DNA of 35,661 nt from Sphingomonadales bacterium (GTDB taxonomy: Bacteria; Pseudomonadota; Alphaproteobacteria; Sphingomonadales; Sphingomonadaceae): assembly GCA_019750455.1 (NCBI GenBank), contig JAIEOM010000197.1, forward strand, positions 1 to 35,661, in the 5' to 3' direction. Of this stretch, positions 15,055 to 22,396 are shown piece by piece. Position numbers and translations under genes: made by a program. The notes under the pieces were generated by a model. It did not search any database. It worked only from the letters and a program-made list of their open reading frames with translations, and was not told where the DNA came from. The stretch's first letter is position 1, and every line of letters starts with the position of its first letter.

Positions 15055-15558
15055 ATGCGCCGTGAACTGACCAAATCCGCGATTCTTGCCGCGCTGCTGG
15101 CGGGCCTTTCCGCCTGTGCGGGCGGGAGCGATGCCTATCCCTCGCTGGCGATGCGTCCGTTCGAGACCAGTGATGCGCCTGCTCCCCCGCCCGCCCCCGC
15201 ACCCGCGAATCGCCCTGTCATCACCGCCGATCGCCTTGCCGGGATCATGGCCGATGCCGCCGCTGCCCATTCCGCCTTCGTGGCGGGCGAGGAGCGCGCC
15301 GCCCGACTCGCCCGTGCCGCTGCCGGATTGCCCATCGAAAGCAATGCACGCGCTGCCGCCCTGGTGGCGCTTGCCGATCTTGATGCCCAGCGCGGCAAGA
15401 CTGCGGGCGCGCTCGCCAAACTCGATGCGCTCGCTGCCGAGGCCGCCGGTGCGCTCAGCCCCGATCCGGCGCTGTCCGCCGCCCAGACCGAAGTCGCCGC
15501 GACGCTCGCGCGCGAGGATTCGGCCATTGCGCGATTGTGGGAGGCAATGGGATCATGA
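15055..15558 (+). CDS. Hypothetical lipoprotein coupled to the FNR-type regulator
   Basis: This 167-residue protein has a type II signal peptide ending LSAC (Cys21). A Pro/Ala spacer follows (APAPPPAPAPANRP), then an Ala-rich, probably all-helical domain without aromatic residues until the final LWEAMGS. The alternation of Ala with charged residues suggests a helical bundle or TPR-like hairpins. I do not recognise the family. ATG 15055 is chosen because a GGGA site precedes it and the signal peptide then starts MRRELTK. Its stop overlaps the regulator start in an ATGA junction, so the two are translated together. Confidence 0.8.
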   Translation: MRRELTKSAILAALLAGLSACAGGSDAYPSLAMRPFETSDAPAPPPAPAPANRPVITADRLAGIMADAAAAHSAFVAGEERAARLARAAAGLPIESNARAAALVALADLDAQRGKTAGALAKLDALAAEAAGALSPDPALSAAQTEVAATLAREDSAIARLWEAMGS

Positions 15559-16244
15559 ACCTCGCGTGCAGCACCTGTCCGGTCAAGGATACCGCCGCCT
15601 GTGCGGTGCTGACCCCCGAAGAACGCGACGCGATGGCCGCCGCCGGGCGCACCCGCACATTGAAGCGCGGCGAGATGCTGTTTGCCGCCGGTGACGAGGA
15701 GGCCGCCTGCGCGACCCTGCTGACCGGCGCACTCAAGGTGTCGGCGATCGATCAGGACGGCAACGAGCAGATTCTCGCCCTCGTCCACCCTGCGGGCTTC
15801 ATCGGCGAACTTTTCGCGCCCTTTGCGCATCACGATGTGGTGGCCCTGACCGAAAGCCGCCTGTGCACCTTTGCGCGGCGCGACATCGAACGCGCGATCG
15901 AGGATTACCCCGCCCTCGCCCGCGCACTGCTGCGCCGCAGTCAGGCGGATCTGCTGGCGACGCGCAACCTGCTGGAACTCACCGGCCATGCCAGTGCCGA
16001 GGCGCGGTTGGCTGCGCTGCTCCACGATTTCGCCGCCGCCGCGAGCGAGAGTTCCTGCCATCTCGCCAAGCATTTCGAACTGCCGCTGACCCGCGGCGAG
16101 ATTGCCAACATGCTCGGCCTGACCATCGAAACCGTCAGCCGCAAGCTCGGCGAGCTGGAAGACATGGGCGCGATCCAGCGCGAGGGGAAGCGCGGCATCG
16201 CGCTGCTCGATGCGGGGCTGCTTCAGGACATCTCGGGACGATAG
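15555..16244 (+). CDS. fnr: FNR-type oxygen-sensing Crp/Fnr regulator
   Basis: This 229-residue Crp/Fnr-family activator has an N-terminal cysteine cluster C5-x2-C8-x7-C16 and a fourth cysteine, C104 (ESRLCTFARRD), the layout that holds the [4Fe-4S] cluster in FNR/FnrL. A cyclic-nucleotide-type beta-roll and a long dimer helix follow. The DNA-binding helix reads TIETVSRKLGELE, with Glu192, Ser195 and Arg196 in the E-x-x-S-R pattern that reads TTGAT-N4-ATCAA sites. It should be active when oxygen is low. The gene overlaps the lipoprotein gene upstream (ATGA). An FNR box lies about 0.55 kb downstream, in front of the convergent membrane-protein gene. Confidence 0.92.
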   Translation: MNLACSTCPVKDTAACAVLTPEERDAMAAAGRTRTLKRGEMLFAAGDEEAACATLLTGALKVSAIDQDGNEQILALVHPAGFIGELFAPFAHHDVVALTESRLCTFARRDIERAIEDYPALARALLRRSQADLLATRNLLELTGHASAEARLAALLHDFAAAASESSCHLAKHFELPLTRGEIANMLGLTIETVSRKLGELEDMGAIQREGKRGIALLDAGLLQDISGR

Positions 16245-16250
16245 GGGTTT

Positions 16251-16285
16251 CGGGGCGGCAGCGGGGGAGAGGGGCCGCCGCCCCG
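16251..16285. terminator. GC-rich hairpin between convergent fnr and membrane-protein genes
   Basis: A perfect 9-bp stem (16251-16259 with 16277-16285) with a 17-base loop lies in the 54-base gap between two convergent stop codons. It can form in transcripts from either side. The T-tract is poor on both strands, so it is only a probable bidirectional terminator. Confidence 0.5.
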
Positions 16286-16298
16286 GGAGTAGAGCGGT

Positions 16299-16736
16299 TT
16301 ACGCCACCACGGCGGCGATCACCGCAATTGCCAGACCCCAGCACACCAGCAGCACGGGCAGAACCAGCACCTGCGCGCTCGCCTCGCCTGCGCTGAGGCG
16401 GCCGGTGTTGGTCATGATACCCTTGGTCTCGAACTCGCCGAGGGTGGCCGGTTCGGACACATTGCCCGCCAGCCGCGTCCAGATCGCCGGCACGCCGAAG
16501 AAGGCAGCAATCAGCAACACGATGATCGCCATGGGGATGGCAAGGACCGGATTGGCAAAGGCGCTGCCGACCACCAGCAGGAAGCCGAGATAGCAGGCGA
16601 TCGTCACACCGTAGAGCGCGGTGGGCAGGCCGAAATTGCGGTCGGATTCGACCTGATGGCGGACCGGCGCCTGTTCGGGCTGGTTGACGATCCGCGCGTC
16701 GCCGCGGGCGATAAGGTCATGGACGATGTGGCTCAT
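16299..16736 (-). CDS. Hypothetical three-helix membrane protein, predicted FNR target
   Basis: This is a 145-residue inner-membrane protein. A soluble N-terminus of about 35 residues (with HDLIARGDARIVNQPEQ) precedes membrane segments at about 38-58, 62-84 and 122-145. The second and third are joined by a 35-residue loop (AGNVSEPATLGEFETKG). There are no cofactor-binding motifs apart from scattered residues, and I do not recognise a family. A good AGGAAAGG ribosome site precedes ATG 16736. The promoter region carries an FNR box and a GATAAT -10 element (separate entry), so expression under low oxygen is predicted. Confidence 0.8.
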   Translation of the reverse strand: MSHIVHDLIARGDARIVNQPEQAPVRHQVESDRNFGLPTALYGVTIACYLGFLLVVGSAFANPVLAIPMAIIVLLIAAFFGVPAIWTRLAGNVSEPATLGEFETKGIMTNTGRLSAGEASAQVLVLPVLLVCWGLAIAVIAAVVA

Positions 16737-16766
16737 GGGATGATCCTTTCCTGTGTTGGAAAGGGA

Positions 16767-16806
16767 ATTATCCCGCTGTGGCCACCCGTGCTTTGACGGC
16801 GATCAA
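16767..16806 (-). promoter_or_regulatory. FNR-dependent (class II) promoter with FNR box
   Basis: The minus strand reads TTGATCGCCGTCAA at 16806-16793, matching the FNR consensus TTGAT-N4-ATCAA at nine of ten positions. GATAAT (5 of 6 to the -10 consensus) begins 20 bases beyond the box, placing the box centre about 40 bases before the likely start of transcription. That is the class II spacing (near -41.5) at which FNR touches both polymerase contacts. No separate -35 element is needed in such promoters. The box lies 1 base after the moaE stop codon and 57 bases before the ATG at 16736. Confidence 0.7.
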
Positions 16807-16807
16807 A

Positions 16808-17260
16808 TCACGCCTGCCAGCGCGCCAGATCGCTGTGGTCCTGTTCGCGCGGCTCGATCCAGTGCCACTGGCCTGCGCGCTTCTCCCGCTTCCAGAACCA
16901 TGCGGCGCTTTTGAGGTGGTCCATGCAGAAATCCACCGCGTCGATGGCATCGCGGCGGTGGAGCGCGGCGGCAGACACGCAGACGATCGGCTCGCCCGGG
17001 CGCATCTGGCCGACGCGGTGGACCATCAGCAAGCCCATCAGATCGAAGCGTCCGAACGCGCGGTCGGCAAGCTCGTGCATGCCCGGCAGGGTCAGCGGCT
17101 CGTAATGGGTGAGCTCCAGCGCCTCGACCCCGTCATCGAAGCGCACTTCGCCGACAAAGGTGCACACCCCGCCCAGCCCCGGATTGGCCTGCGTGAACGG
17201 CCCGATCAGCGTGCCGGGGATGAACATCTGGGTCAGCAGGCGGATATCGCGCATCGGCAT
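16808..17260 (-). CDS. moaE: Molybdopterin synthase catalytic subunit MoaE
   Basis: MoaE is the large subunit of molybdopterin synthase, which inserts two sulfurs from MoaD thiocarboxylate into precursor Z (cPMP). The 150-residue length is normal. Conserved parts are the early GGVCTFVGEVR, HYEPLTLPGM, HRVGQMRPGEPIV and the catalytic lysine region HLKSAAWFWKRE (Lys117 and Lys124). The start is ATG 17260, 2 bases after the moaD stop, so the subunits are made together. The FNR box of the next gene directly abuts its stop codon. Confidence 0.95.
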   Translation of the reverse strand: MPMRDIRLLTQMFIPGTLIGPFTQANPGLGGVCTFVGEVRFDDGVEALELTHYEPLTLPGMHELADRAFGRFDLMGLLMVHRVGQMRPGEPIVCVSAAALHRRDAIDAVDFCMDHLKSAAWFWKREKRAGQWHWIEPREQDHSDLARWQA

Positions 17261-17262
17261 GG

Positions 17263-17523
17263 TCAGCCCCCGGAGACCGGCGGGAGCAGCGCGATCTCGT
17301 CCCCGTCCTTCGCAACGAGGAATGTCTTGTCCGCCAACACCTCTCCGTTGAGCGCGACCTTGACGCGTTGATCCCTCACCGCTTCGGCAAGTCCCTCCGC
17401 GACATGGCTGTCCAGCAAAGCAAGAATGTCAGGCCAGTCGAGGTCACCGGAACTCGAAGCGAACTGACTTTCGGACTTACCTGCGACATCGGCAAGCTTG
17501 CCCAAGTATACGACGCGGATCAC
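17263..17523 (-). CDS. moaD: Molybdopterin synthase sulfur-carrier subunit MoaD
   Basis: MoaD is a ubiquitin-fold sulfur carrier. It ends in the essential Gly-Gly (LLPPVSGG) that is adenylated and thiocarboxylated before donating sulfur to cPMP with MoaE. I choose GTG 17523 (86 residues, starting MIRVVYLGKLAD), because GGAGG then sits 5 bases upstream. GTG 17529 would add two residues but abuts the ribosome site. The ribosome site lies just beyond the end of the dispersed palindrome that separates moaA and moaD. The middle (SSGDLDWPDILALL) is more variable than usual, but the length and Gly-Gly tail are typical. Confidence 0.9.
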   Translation of the reverse strand: MIRVVYLGKLADVAGKSESQFASSSGDLDWPDILALLDSHVAEGLAEAVRDQRVKVALNGEVLADKTFLVAKDGDEIALLPPVSGG

Positions 17524-17536
17524 CAGCACCCTCCCT

Positions 17537-17639
17537 CGTCATTGCGAGGAGCCGGAGGCGACGCGGCAATCCATGAACTGTCGGCGCGCCAGGACGAGGG
17601 CCCAAGTCTATGGATTGCTTCGCTACGCTCGCAATGACG
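17537..17639. repeat. 103-bp dispersed palindromic repeat (REP/MITE-like) between moaA and moaD
   Basis: CGTCATTGCGAG (17537-17548) and CTCGCAATGACG (17628-17639) are perfect 12-bp terminal inverted repeats. An inner pair, CAATCCAT and ATGGATTG (around 17567-17574 and 17609-17616), continues the symmetry. These words are those of a family of dispersed palindromes seen in many proteobacterial genomes; their spurious translation gives the familiar RHCEE...LLRYARNDD peptides, which are present here. There is no transposase. It lies inside the moa operon, where the transcript would form a long hairpin. Confidence 0.85.
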
Positions 17640-17650
17640 ACGCACAGGCC

Positions 17651-18709
17651 CTATCCCCCCGTCATCGACATATGCCGCGGCAGTGCCGGATCGGCCCCGC
17701 GCCTGTCCATGCGGAAATGGTGCTTTTCGGGCTTTATCCGCAGCGCCTCGTCCAGCGCGGCGGCGAGGTTTGCCTCCGGCGCGTCAGACCGCAGCGCGGC
17801 GCGCAGGTCCACCCGCTCGCCCCCGCCAAGGCAGGGGTAGAGCTGCCCCGTCGCCGTCACCCGCAGCCGGTTGCAGCCCGAACAGAAATTGCCCGTGTGC
17901 GGCGTGATGAAGCCGAGCCTGCCACCGGTCTCGGCCACCTCGACATAGCGCGCCGGGCCGCCGGTGGAGTAGGCAATGTCCTTGAGCGTCCAGCGCGCTT
18001 CCAGCTGGCGGCGCACATCATCGAGCGGCAGGTATTGATCGAGCCGCTCCTCCTCGACATCGCCGAGAGGCATCACCTCGATCAGGGTCACATCGTGCCC
18101 TTCGGCGTGGCCCCATGCGATCAGATCGGGCAGCTCGTCCTCGTTCACGCCCTTCAGCGCCACGGCGTTGAGCTTCACCTTAAGCCCGGCCGCTTTGGCC
18201 GCCGCGATCCCTTCGAGCACCTGCGGCAGACTGTCGCGGCGGGTCAGCTCGGCAAACCGCCCCCTGTCGAGCGTGTCGAGCGAGACGTTGACGCGCCGCA
18301 CCCCCGCCTTGGCCAGCGCCTCGGCATGGGTGGCGAGCTGGGTGCCGTTGGTGGTCAGCGTCAGTTCCTGAAGATCATGCCCCAGCCTGCGGCCGAGCGC
18401 GCTGAACAGGTCGATGATATCGCGCCGCACCAGCGGCTCGCCACCGGTGATGCGGATCTTCGTCACCCCGCGCGCGATGAACCCCGTGGCGAGATCATAA
18501 AGCTCCTCAAGACTGAGCACATCCTTCTTGGGCAGGAAGGTCATGCGTTCGGGCATGCAATAGGAGCATCTGAGGTCGCAGCGGTCCGTGACCGACAGGC
18601 GCAGGTAGGTGATGCGGCGCATGAAGCCATCGACCAGCGGACGCGGCCGGTCGCCGACGAGGATCAGGTCCGGTTTGCGGGGGGCTGGCTGCGGCACGGC
18701 ATCATTCAT
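17651..18709 (-). CDS. moaA: GTP 3',8-cyclase MoaA (radical SAM)
   Basis: This 352-residue radical-SAM enzyme starts molybdenum cofactor synthesis by converting GTP to 3',8-cyclo-7,8-dihydro-GTP. The N-terminal cluster motif is C44-x3-C48-x2-C51 (CDLRCSYC), with GGEP at 89-92 binding SAM. The second, GTP-binding cluster is held by C276, C279 and C293 (FCSGCNRLRVTATGQLYPC). The C-terminal Gly-Gly (MSMTGG), needed for activity, is present. The ATG overlaps the stop of the upstream small gene by 8 bases. moaD and moaE follow after the palindromic repeat; moaC is not in the window. Confidence 0.97.
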   Translation of the reverse strand: MNDAVPQPAPRKPDLILVGDRPRPLVDGFMRRITYLRLSVTDRCDLRCSYCMPERMTFLPKKDVLSLEELYDLATGFIARGVTKIRITGGEPLVRRDIIDLFSALGRRLGHDLQELTLTTNGTQLATHAEALAKAGVRRVNVSLDTLDRGRFAELTRRDSLPQVLEGIAAAKAAGLKVKLNAVALKGVNEDELPDLIAWGHAEGHDVTLIEVMPLGDVEEERLDQYLPLDDVRRQLEARWTLKDIAYSTGGPARYVEVAETGGRLGFITPHTGNFCSGCNRLRVTATGQLYPCLGGGERVDLRAALRSDAPEANLAAALDEALRIKPEKHHFRMDRRGADPALPRHMSMTGG

Positions 18710-19019
18710 GACACACGCAATACTGCCCTGTCACCCCGGGCGCATTTGCCAAAAATCCTAAGGTCGCCTCGCGCGCGTCGCCCGGCAGGCCGGCGACGAC
18801 ATTGACCCGCTTGGGCGCGGCCTCGCGCGCCAGATCGCGGGCGAGCGCAAGGCGCCAGTCGCGGTGATCGTGCCCGGCGGGCGGCAGGATGATGGCGAGC
18901 GCGGTGGTTTCGGGATCGGCCAGCAGCGCACGGGCGGCTTCGAGATGGAGCGCCATGAAGGCGACGCCCGCATCGAGCGCGCTTGCCGGAAGCAGGCCGA
19001 TCTCGATCTGGCGCTGCAC
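18702..19019 (-). CDS. Half-length Rossmann/SDR-like protein between folB and moaA
   Basis: This is a small protein of 105 residues from GTG 19019, which has GGAGG 8 bases upstream that lies in the last codons of folB. The sequence contains a strand-helix-strand core (TALAIILPPA, then WRLALARDLAREAAPKRVNVVAGLP, then ATLGFLANAPGVTGQYC). That second half strongly recalls the C-terminal half of short-chain dehydrogenases, where A-L-A-R-E-L...R-V-N-x-V-A-P-G is followed by a V-T-G-Q segment. The glycine-rich cofactor loop and the Y-x-x-x-K catalytic pair are absent, so a normal reductase activity is unlikely. Tight overlaps with folB and moaA suggest a pterin-related role, but this is inference. 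Confidence 0.72.
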   Translation of the reverse strand: MQRQIEIGLLPASALDAGVAFMALHLEAARALLADPETTALAIILPPAGHDHRDWRLALARDLAREAAPKRVNVVAGLPGDAREATLGFLANAPGVTGQYCVCHE

Positions 19020-19023
19020 CCGG

Positions 19024-19410
19024 TCAGCCTCCGTGTTCGGGGCGACGCTGGCGGTGCAAGGTGATGCCGATCTGCTCGCCCGCTTCGGCAATGGCGAGCT
19101 TGACGATCTTGACCGTCACCGCCGCCACCCGCGCATCCTGCACGAACAGCGTTTCGCAGATATGATCCGCCACCGCCTCGATCAGTTTGAAGTGCACGCC
19201 CTTGGGCAGGCCTTCAGAAGCGGCAAACTTCAGGTCCATGTAGTTCTTGGAGGCTTCCAGCGGCGTATCCGGCTCATAGCGATCCGCCACGGCATAGTCC
19301 GCCGCGATCGATATGCGCAGCGGCTGGGGTTTGCCGGTCTCTTCCGAATAGATGCCGGTCAGGACATCGACGACGAGATCGTTGACTTCAAGGGTAAGCG
19401 AATCACTCAT
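19024..19410 (-). CDS. folB: Dihydroneopterin aldolase FolB
   Basis: This 128-residue aldolase of the tunnelling-fold pterin family cleaves dihydroneopterin to 6-hydroxymethyl-dihydropterin and glycolaldehyde in folate synthesis. Recognisable parts are EVNDLVVDVLTGIYSEE near the N-terminus and HFKLIEAVADHICETLF (residues 73-89). The start is ATG 19410, 15 bases after the stop of the methyltransferase gene. The following small Rossmann-like gene begins 4 bases beyond its stop. GTP-derived pterin chemistry (folate and molybdopterin) is thus grouped here. Confidence 0.88.
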   Translation of the reverse strand: MSDSLTLEVNDLVVDVLTGIYSEETGKPQPLRISIAADYAVADRYEPDTPLEASKNYMDLKFAASEGLPKGVHFKLIEAVADHICETLFVQDARVAAVTVKIVKLAIAEAGEQIGITLHRQRRPEHGG

Positions 19411-19425
19411 GGCCCGGCCCTTACC

Positions 19426-20325
19426 TCACGAATTGGACCAGCGGGCGAAAATCGCGGTCGGTAGCAGCCGCCCCCCCTCGCCTTCCTCGCGCACGGCGAG
19501 GTCGCCGTGTTCGATTGTGCCGGGCAGGTGGCCGAGCGCCTCTTCCAGCAGGCCCGCAATCGCAAGGCTGCTCATGCGCACGGCATAGACGGTGAGGAAC
19601 AGGAAGCGGCTGTCGCTATCGAGCAGCCTCGCACAATCGGTGACGAGGCCGGGGAGATGTTCCTCCAGCCGCCACACCTCGCCCTCCGGCCCGCGCCCGA
19701 ACTTCGGCGGATCGAGGATAATCCCGTCATTACGCCGCCCGCGCCGCACCTCGCGCGCGGTGAACTTGGCGGCATCGTCGGTCAACCAGCGGATCGGACG
19801 GTCGCTCATGCCCGACAGCGCGGCGTTCTCGCGCGCCTGCGCCACGGACTTCTTCGACGCATCGACATGGGTGACCTTGCCGTGCCGCGACAGTGCCAGC
19901 GTGCCGAGGCCGGTGTAACCGAACAGGTTCATGGTCTCGGCCGCGTCCAAGCCTTCCAGCTGGCCGCGCATCCAGTCCCACACCGGGGCCATGTCGGGGA
20001 AGAATTGCAGGTGGCGGAAGGGCGTGGGCCGCGCGGTGAAGCGCACCTCGTTCCACGACAATTCCCAGCCTTCATCGGGCAGGCGCCCGGTGAACTGGCC
20101 CGTAAACTGCCAACGCCCGCCGCCATCCTCGTCCGATCCGGGGATGAACTCGCCATCCGCCTGCCAATCGGCGATCCGCGGCTGCCACATGGCCTGGGGT
20201 TCGGGGCGGACGAAGGAATGGGGACCGAAGCTCTCCCACTTGCGCCCTGCCCCGCTGTCGAGCAGGCGGTAGGAATCCCACCCCTCGCACGCCATCACCA
20301 GCGGTTGCTGGACCAGTCGCGCCAT
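19426..20325 (-). CDS. Class I SAM-dependent methyltransferase, RlmI/RlmK-like
   Basis: This 299-residue methyltransferase has an N-terminal strand-rich part, then a Rossmann domain with the SAM loop NLFGYTGLGTLALSRHG (residues 133-149), VDASKKSVAQARENAALSG (154-172) and the catalytic-type motif LDPPKFGRG (204-212). The DPPKFG motif and the FPDMAPVWDWM approach sequence place it with 23S rRNA cytosine-5/guanine methyltransferases of the RlmI type, but it is shorter and lacks the PUA domain. Its target is therefore unknown; RNA is most likely. ATG 20325 overlaps the thrC stop by 1 base (TGATG). Confidence 0.85.
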   Translation of the reverse strand: MARLVQQPLVMACEGWDSYRLLDSGAGRKWESFGPHSFVRPEPQAMWQPRIADWQADGEFIPGSDEDGGGRWQFTGQFTGRLPDEGWELSWNEVRFTARPTPFRHLQFFPDMAPVWDWMRGQLEGLDAAETMNLFGYTGLGTLALSRHGKVTHVDASKKSVAQARENAALSGMSDRPIRWLTDDAAKFTAREVRRGRRNDGIILDPPKFGRGPEGEVWRLEEHLPGLVTDCARLLDSDSRFLFLTVYAVRMSSLAIAGLLEEALGHLPGTIEHGDLAVREEGEGGRLLPTAIFARWSNS

Positions 20326-21734
20326 CAGGCGTTCCCGGCGTGACCGAGCACGTAATCGCGGGTGGTGGCGTAATCGCCCGCCAGCTCGACGAAGCTCTCG
20401 GCGCGCCCGAACAGATCGCCCACGCGGGCGGGGAGTGCGGGACGCATGCCAATGGCGCGCTCCACCGCGTCGGGGAACTTGGCCGGGTGCGCGGTGGCAA
20501 GCGTGACGAGCGGGACATTCGCAGGCACGCTGCCGCTTTCGGCCAGAACGCGAGCGGCGTGGAGGCCCACACCGGTGTGCGGATCGATCACCTGCCCGGC
20601 GGCGCGGTAAGCCCATTGCAACGCACGGGCGGTTTCGACCTGATCGGCCCGCGCGCTGGCGAAGAGGGCCGAGGCGCCTTGCGCCTGCGCGTTGGTAAGC
20701 TGCATCGCGCGGGCTTGCTCGAATGCGCGCATCTGTTCGGCCAGCGCCGCCCCGTCACGCCCGCCCGCATCGAACAGCAGACGTTCGAAGTTGCTGGAGA
20801 CCTGGATGTCCATCGAAGGGGTGATGGTCGGCGTCACGCCGCCTGCAGAATAATCCCCCGCTGACAGCGCGCGGTGGAGAATGTCGTTGATGTTGGTGGC
20901 AACGATCAGGCGCTCAATCGGCAGGCCCATCCTGGCCGCGACATAGCCCGCGAAGACATCGCCGAAATTGCCAGTCGGCACCGAATAGGCGACGGTCCGC
21001 TCGGGCGCGCCCAGTTGCAGGGCGCTGGCGAAGTAATAGACGACCTGCGCCATCAGCCGCGCCCAGTTGATCGAATTGACCGCGCCGAGGTTCAATGTGT
21101 GGATCACGTCGCCATCGGTGAACATCCGCTTCACATGCGCCTGCGCGTCATCGAAGCTGCCCTCGATTGCGAGGTTGTGGACATTGGGCGCGCGCACCGT
21201 GGTCATCTGGCGGCGCTGCACGTCGCTGACGCGGCCCTTGGGGTGGAGCATGAAGATCTCCACGCGCTCCAGCCCCGCAACCGCATGGATCGCCGCCGAG
21301 CCGGTATCCCCGCTGGTCGCGCCGACGATGGTCAGGCGTTCGTCACGGCGTTCGAGGAAGGTTTCGAACAGGCGGCCGAGCAATTGCAGCGCCACGTCCT
21401 TGAAGGCGAGCGTCGGGCCGTGAAACAGCTCCAGCAGCCAGTGCTGGCTATCGAGCTGCACCAGCGGGGTGACCGCGGCATGGCCGAAATCGCCATAGAC
21501 CTTGTGGGTCAGGGCGAGCAGTTCATCCTCGGTCAGGCTGCCCGTAACAAAGGGCGCCATGATGCGTGCGGCAAGATCGGGATAGGCAAGCCCGCGCATT
21601 GCCTTGATTTCGGCGTGGCTGAAATGCGGCCATTCGGCGGGCACATAAAGGCCCCCGTCGCTGGCGAGCCCTGCGAGCGTCACCCCTTCGAAATCGAGCG
21701 CCGGTGCGCTGCCGCGTGTCGAGACGTATTGCAT
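20325..21734 (-). CDS. thrC: Threonine synthase
   Basis: This 469-residue PLP enzyme makes threonine from O-phosphohomoserine. It begins MQYVSTRGSAPALDFEGVTLAGLASDGGLYVP, typical of the class 2 (proteobacterial) form. The PLP lysine is Lys112 in HGPTLAFKDVALQ, and GATSGDTGSAAIHA forms the phosphate-binding loop. An open frame extends upstream to 21812, but ATG 21734 fits the family start. It lies 11 bases after the SURF1-like gene and overlaps the methyltransferase gene downstream. Its position after cytochrome oxidase genes is, as I recall, the usual order in sphingomonads. Confidence 0.95.
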   Translation of the reverse strand: MQYVSTRGSAPALDFEGVTLAGLASDGGLYVPAEWPHFSHAEIKAMRGLAYPDLAARIMAPFVTGSLTEDELLALTHKVYGDFGHAAVTPLVQLDSQHWLLELFHGPTLAFKDVALQLLGRLFETFLERRDERLTIVGATSGDTGSAAIHAVAGLERVEIFMLHPKGRVSDVQRRQMTTVRAPNVHNLAIEGSFDDAQAHVKRMFTDGDVIHTLNLGAVNSINWARLMAQVVYYFASALQLGAPERTVAYSVPTGNFGDVFAGYVAARMGLPIERLIVATNINDILHRALSAGDYSAGGVTPTITPSMDIQVSSNFERLLFDAGGRDGAALAEQMRAFEQARAMQLTNAQAQGASALFASARADQVETARALQWAYRAAGQVIDPHTGVGLHAARVLAESGSVPANVPLVTLATAHPAKFPDAVERAIGMRPALPARVGDLFGRAESFVELAGDYATTRDYVLGHAGNA

Positions 21735-21745
21735 GGGGGCGCGGA

Positions 21746-22396
21746 CTAGCGCCCTCGCCGCCTTAATGCCAGCACGTAGATGACGAGCGCGGTCAGTGCG
21801 AAGAAGAACCACTGCCCGGCATAGGCGAGATGGTTGTTGGGCAAGCTGCCGGGATCGGGCTTGGCCATCGGCTGCAAGCCAGCCAGCGGCGGGTCAGCGA
21901 CGATATGATATTCAGCGTGGACGAAGCGATCATACACTTTGTCACTTTCGTCTGGCTGAATCACATTCATCTTGATGGTCGGCACCAGCGTACCTGTGAA
22001 CTTGCCGCCATCCCACTTCATCTTTTCAACGCTGTCAGTCCAGCCGAGAACCAGAACATAGCTTCCGGCAAGATCGAAGCCATGAACAATCCGGCAAGGC
22101 ACTGCCGCGACAAGACCGGGTAGGCCCGACGCGCTGCGACCGGAGACAAGCTGGGGTTCACCAATTGGCATACAATCGCCTGCGACCCGGCGATATGCGA
22201 ACGACGGGTCCGCAGTGAATGGATCGCTACCCCACTTATCGATAACCGCGCTGTTGCCAATGGAACGAGAATACAACGCAATCAGCGCCTCTTTCTCCTG
22301 CTTGCGCTGGAGCTGCCAGATGCCCAGCCCCACCATGGTGAGCGCGGCGGCGATCACCACGATGGTCGAAAAGATCGGGACACGGCGGGCGGTCAT
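21746..22396 (-). CDS. SURF1-family cytochrome oxidase assembly protein
   Basis: This 216-residue protein has the SURF1 plan: an N-terminal membrane helix with GIWQLQRKQEKEALI, where G-x-W-Q-L-x-R is diagnostic. A periplasmic domain follows, and a second helix ends the protein (HLAYAGQWFFFALTALVIYVLALRRR). SURF1 proteins help insert heme a into oxidase subunit I. It is short compared with typical 230-300 residue homologues and its middle is divergent, with four cysteines or so and weak conservation. The base composition of 21890-22290 is visibly lower in GC than its neighbours. The ATGA overlap with the DUF983 gene supports the start at 22396. Confidence 0.85.
   Translation of the reverse strand: MTARRVPIFSTIVVIAAALTMVGLGIWQLQRKQEKEALIALYSRSIGNSAVIDKWGSDPFTADPSFAYRRVAGDCMPIGEPQLVSGRSASGLPGLVAAVPCRIVHGFDLAGSYVLVLGWTDSVEKMKWDGGKFTGTLVPTIKMNVIQPDESDKVYDRFVHAEYHIVADPPLAGLQPMAKPDPGSLPNNHLAYAGQWFFFALTALVIYVLALRRRGR

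Noticed and set aside
17498..18805. Long plus-strand open frame antisense to moaA running through the palindrome
   Set aside because: Its opening RHCEEPEATRQSM and LLRYARNDD are the known spurious translation of the dispersed repeat; the rest is antisense to moaA.
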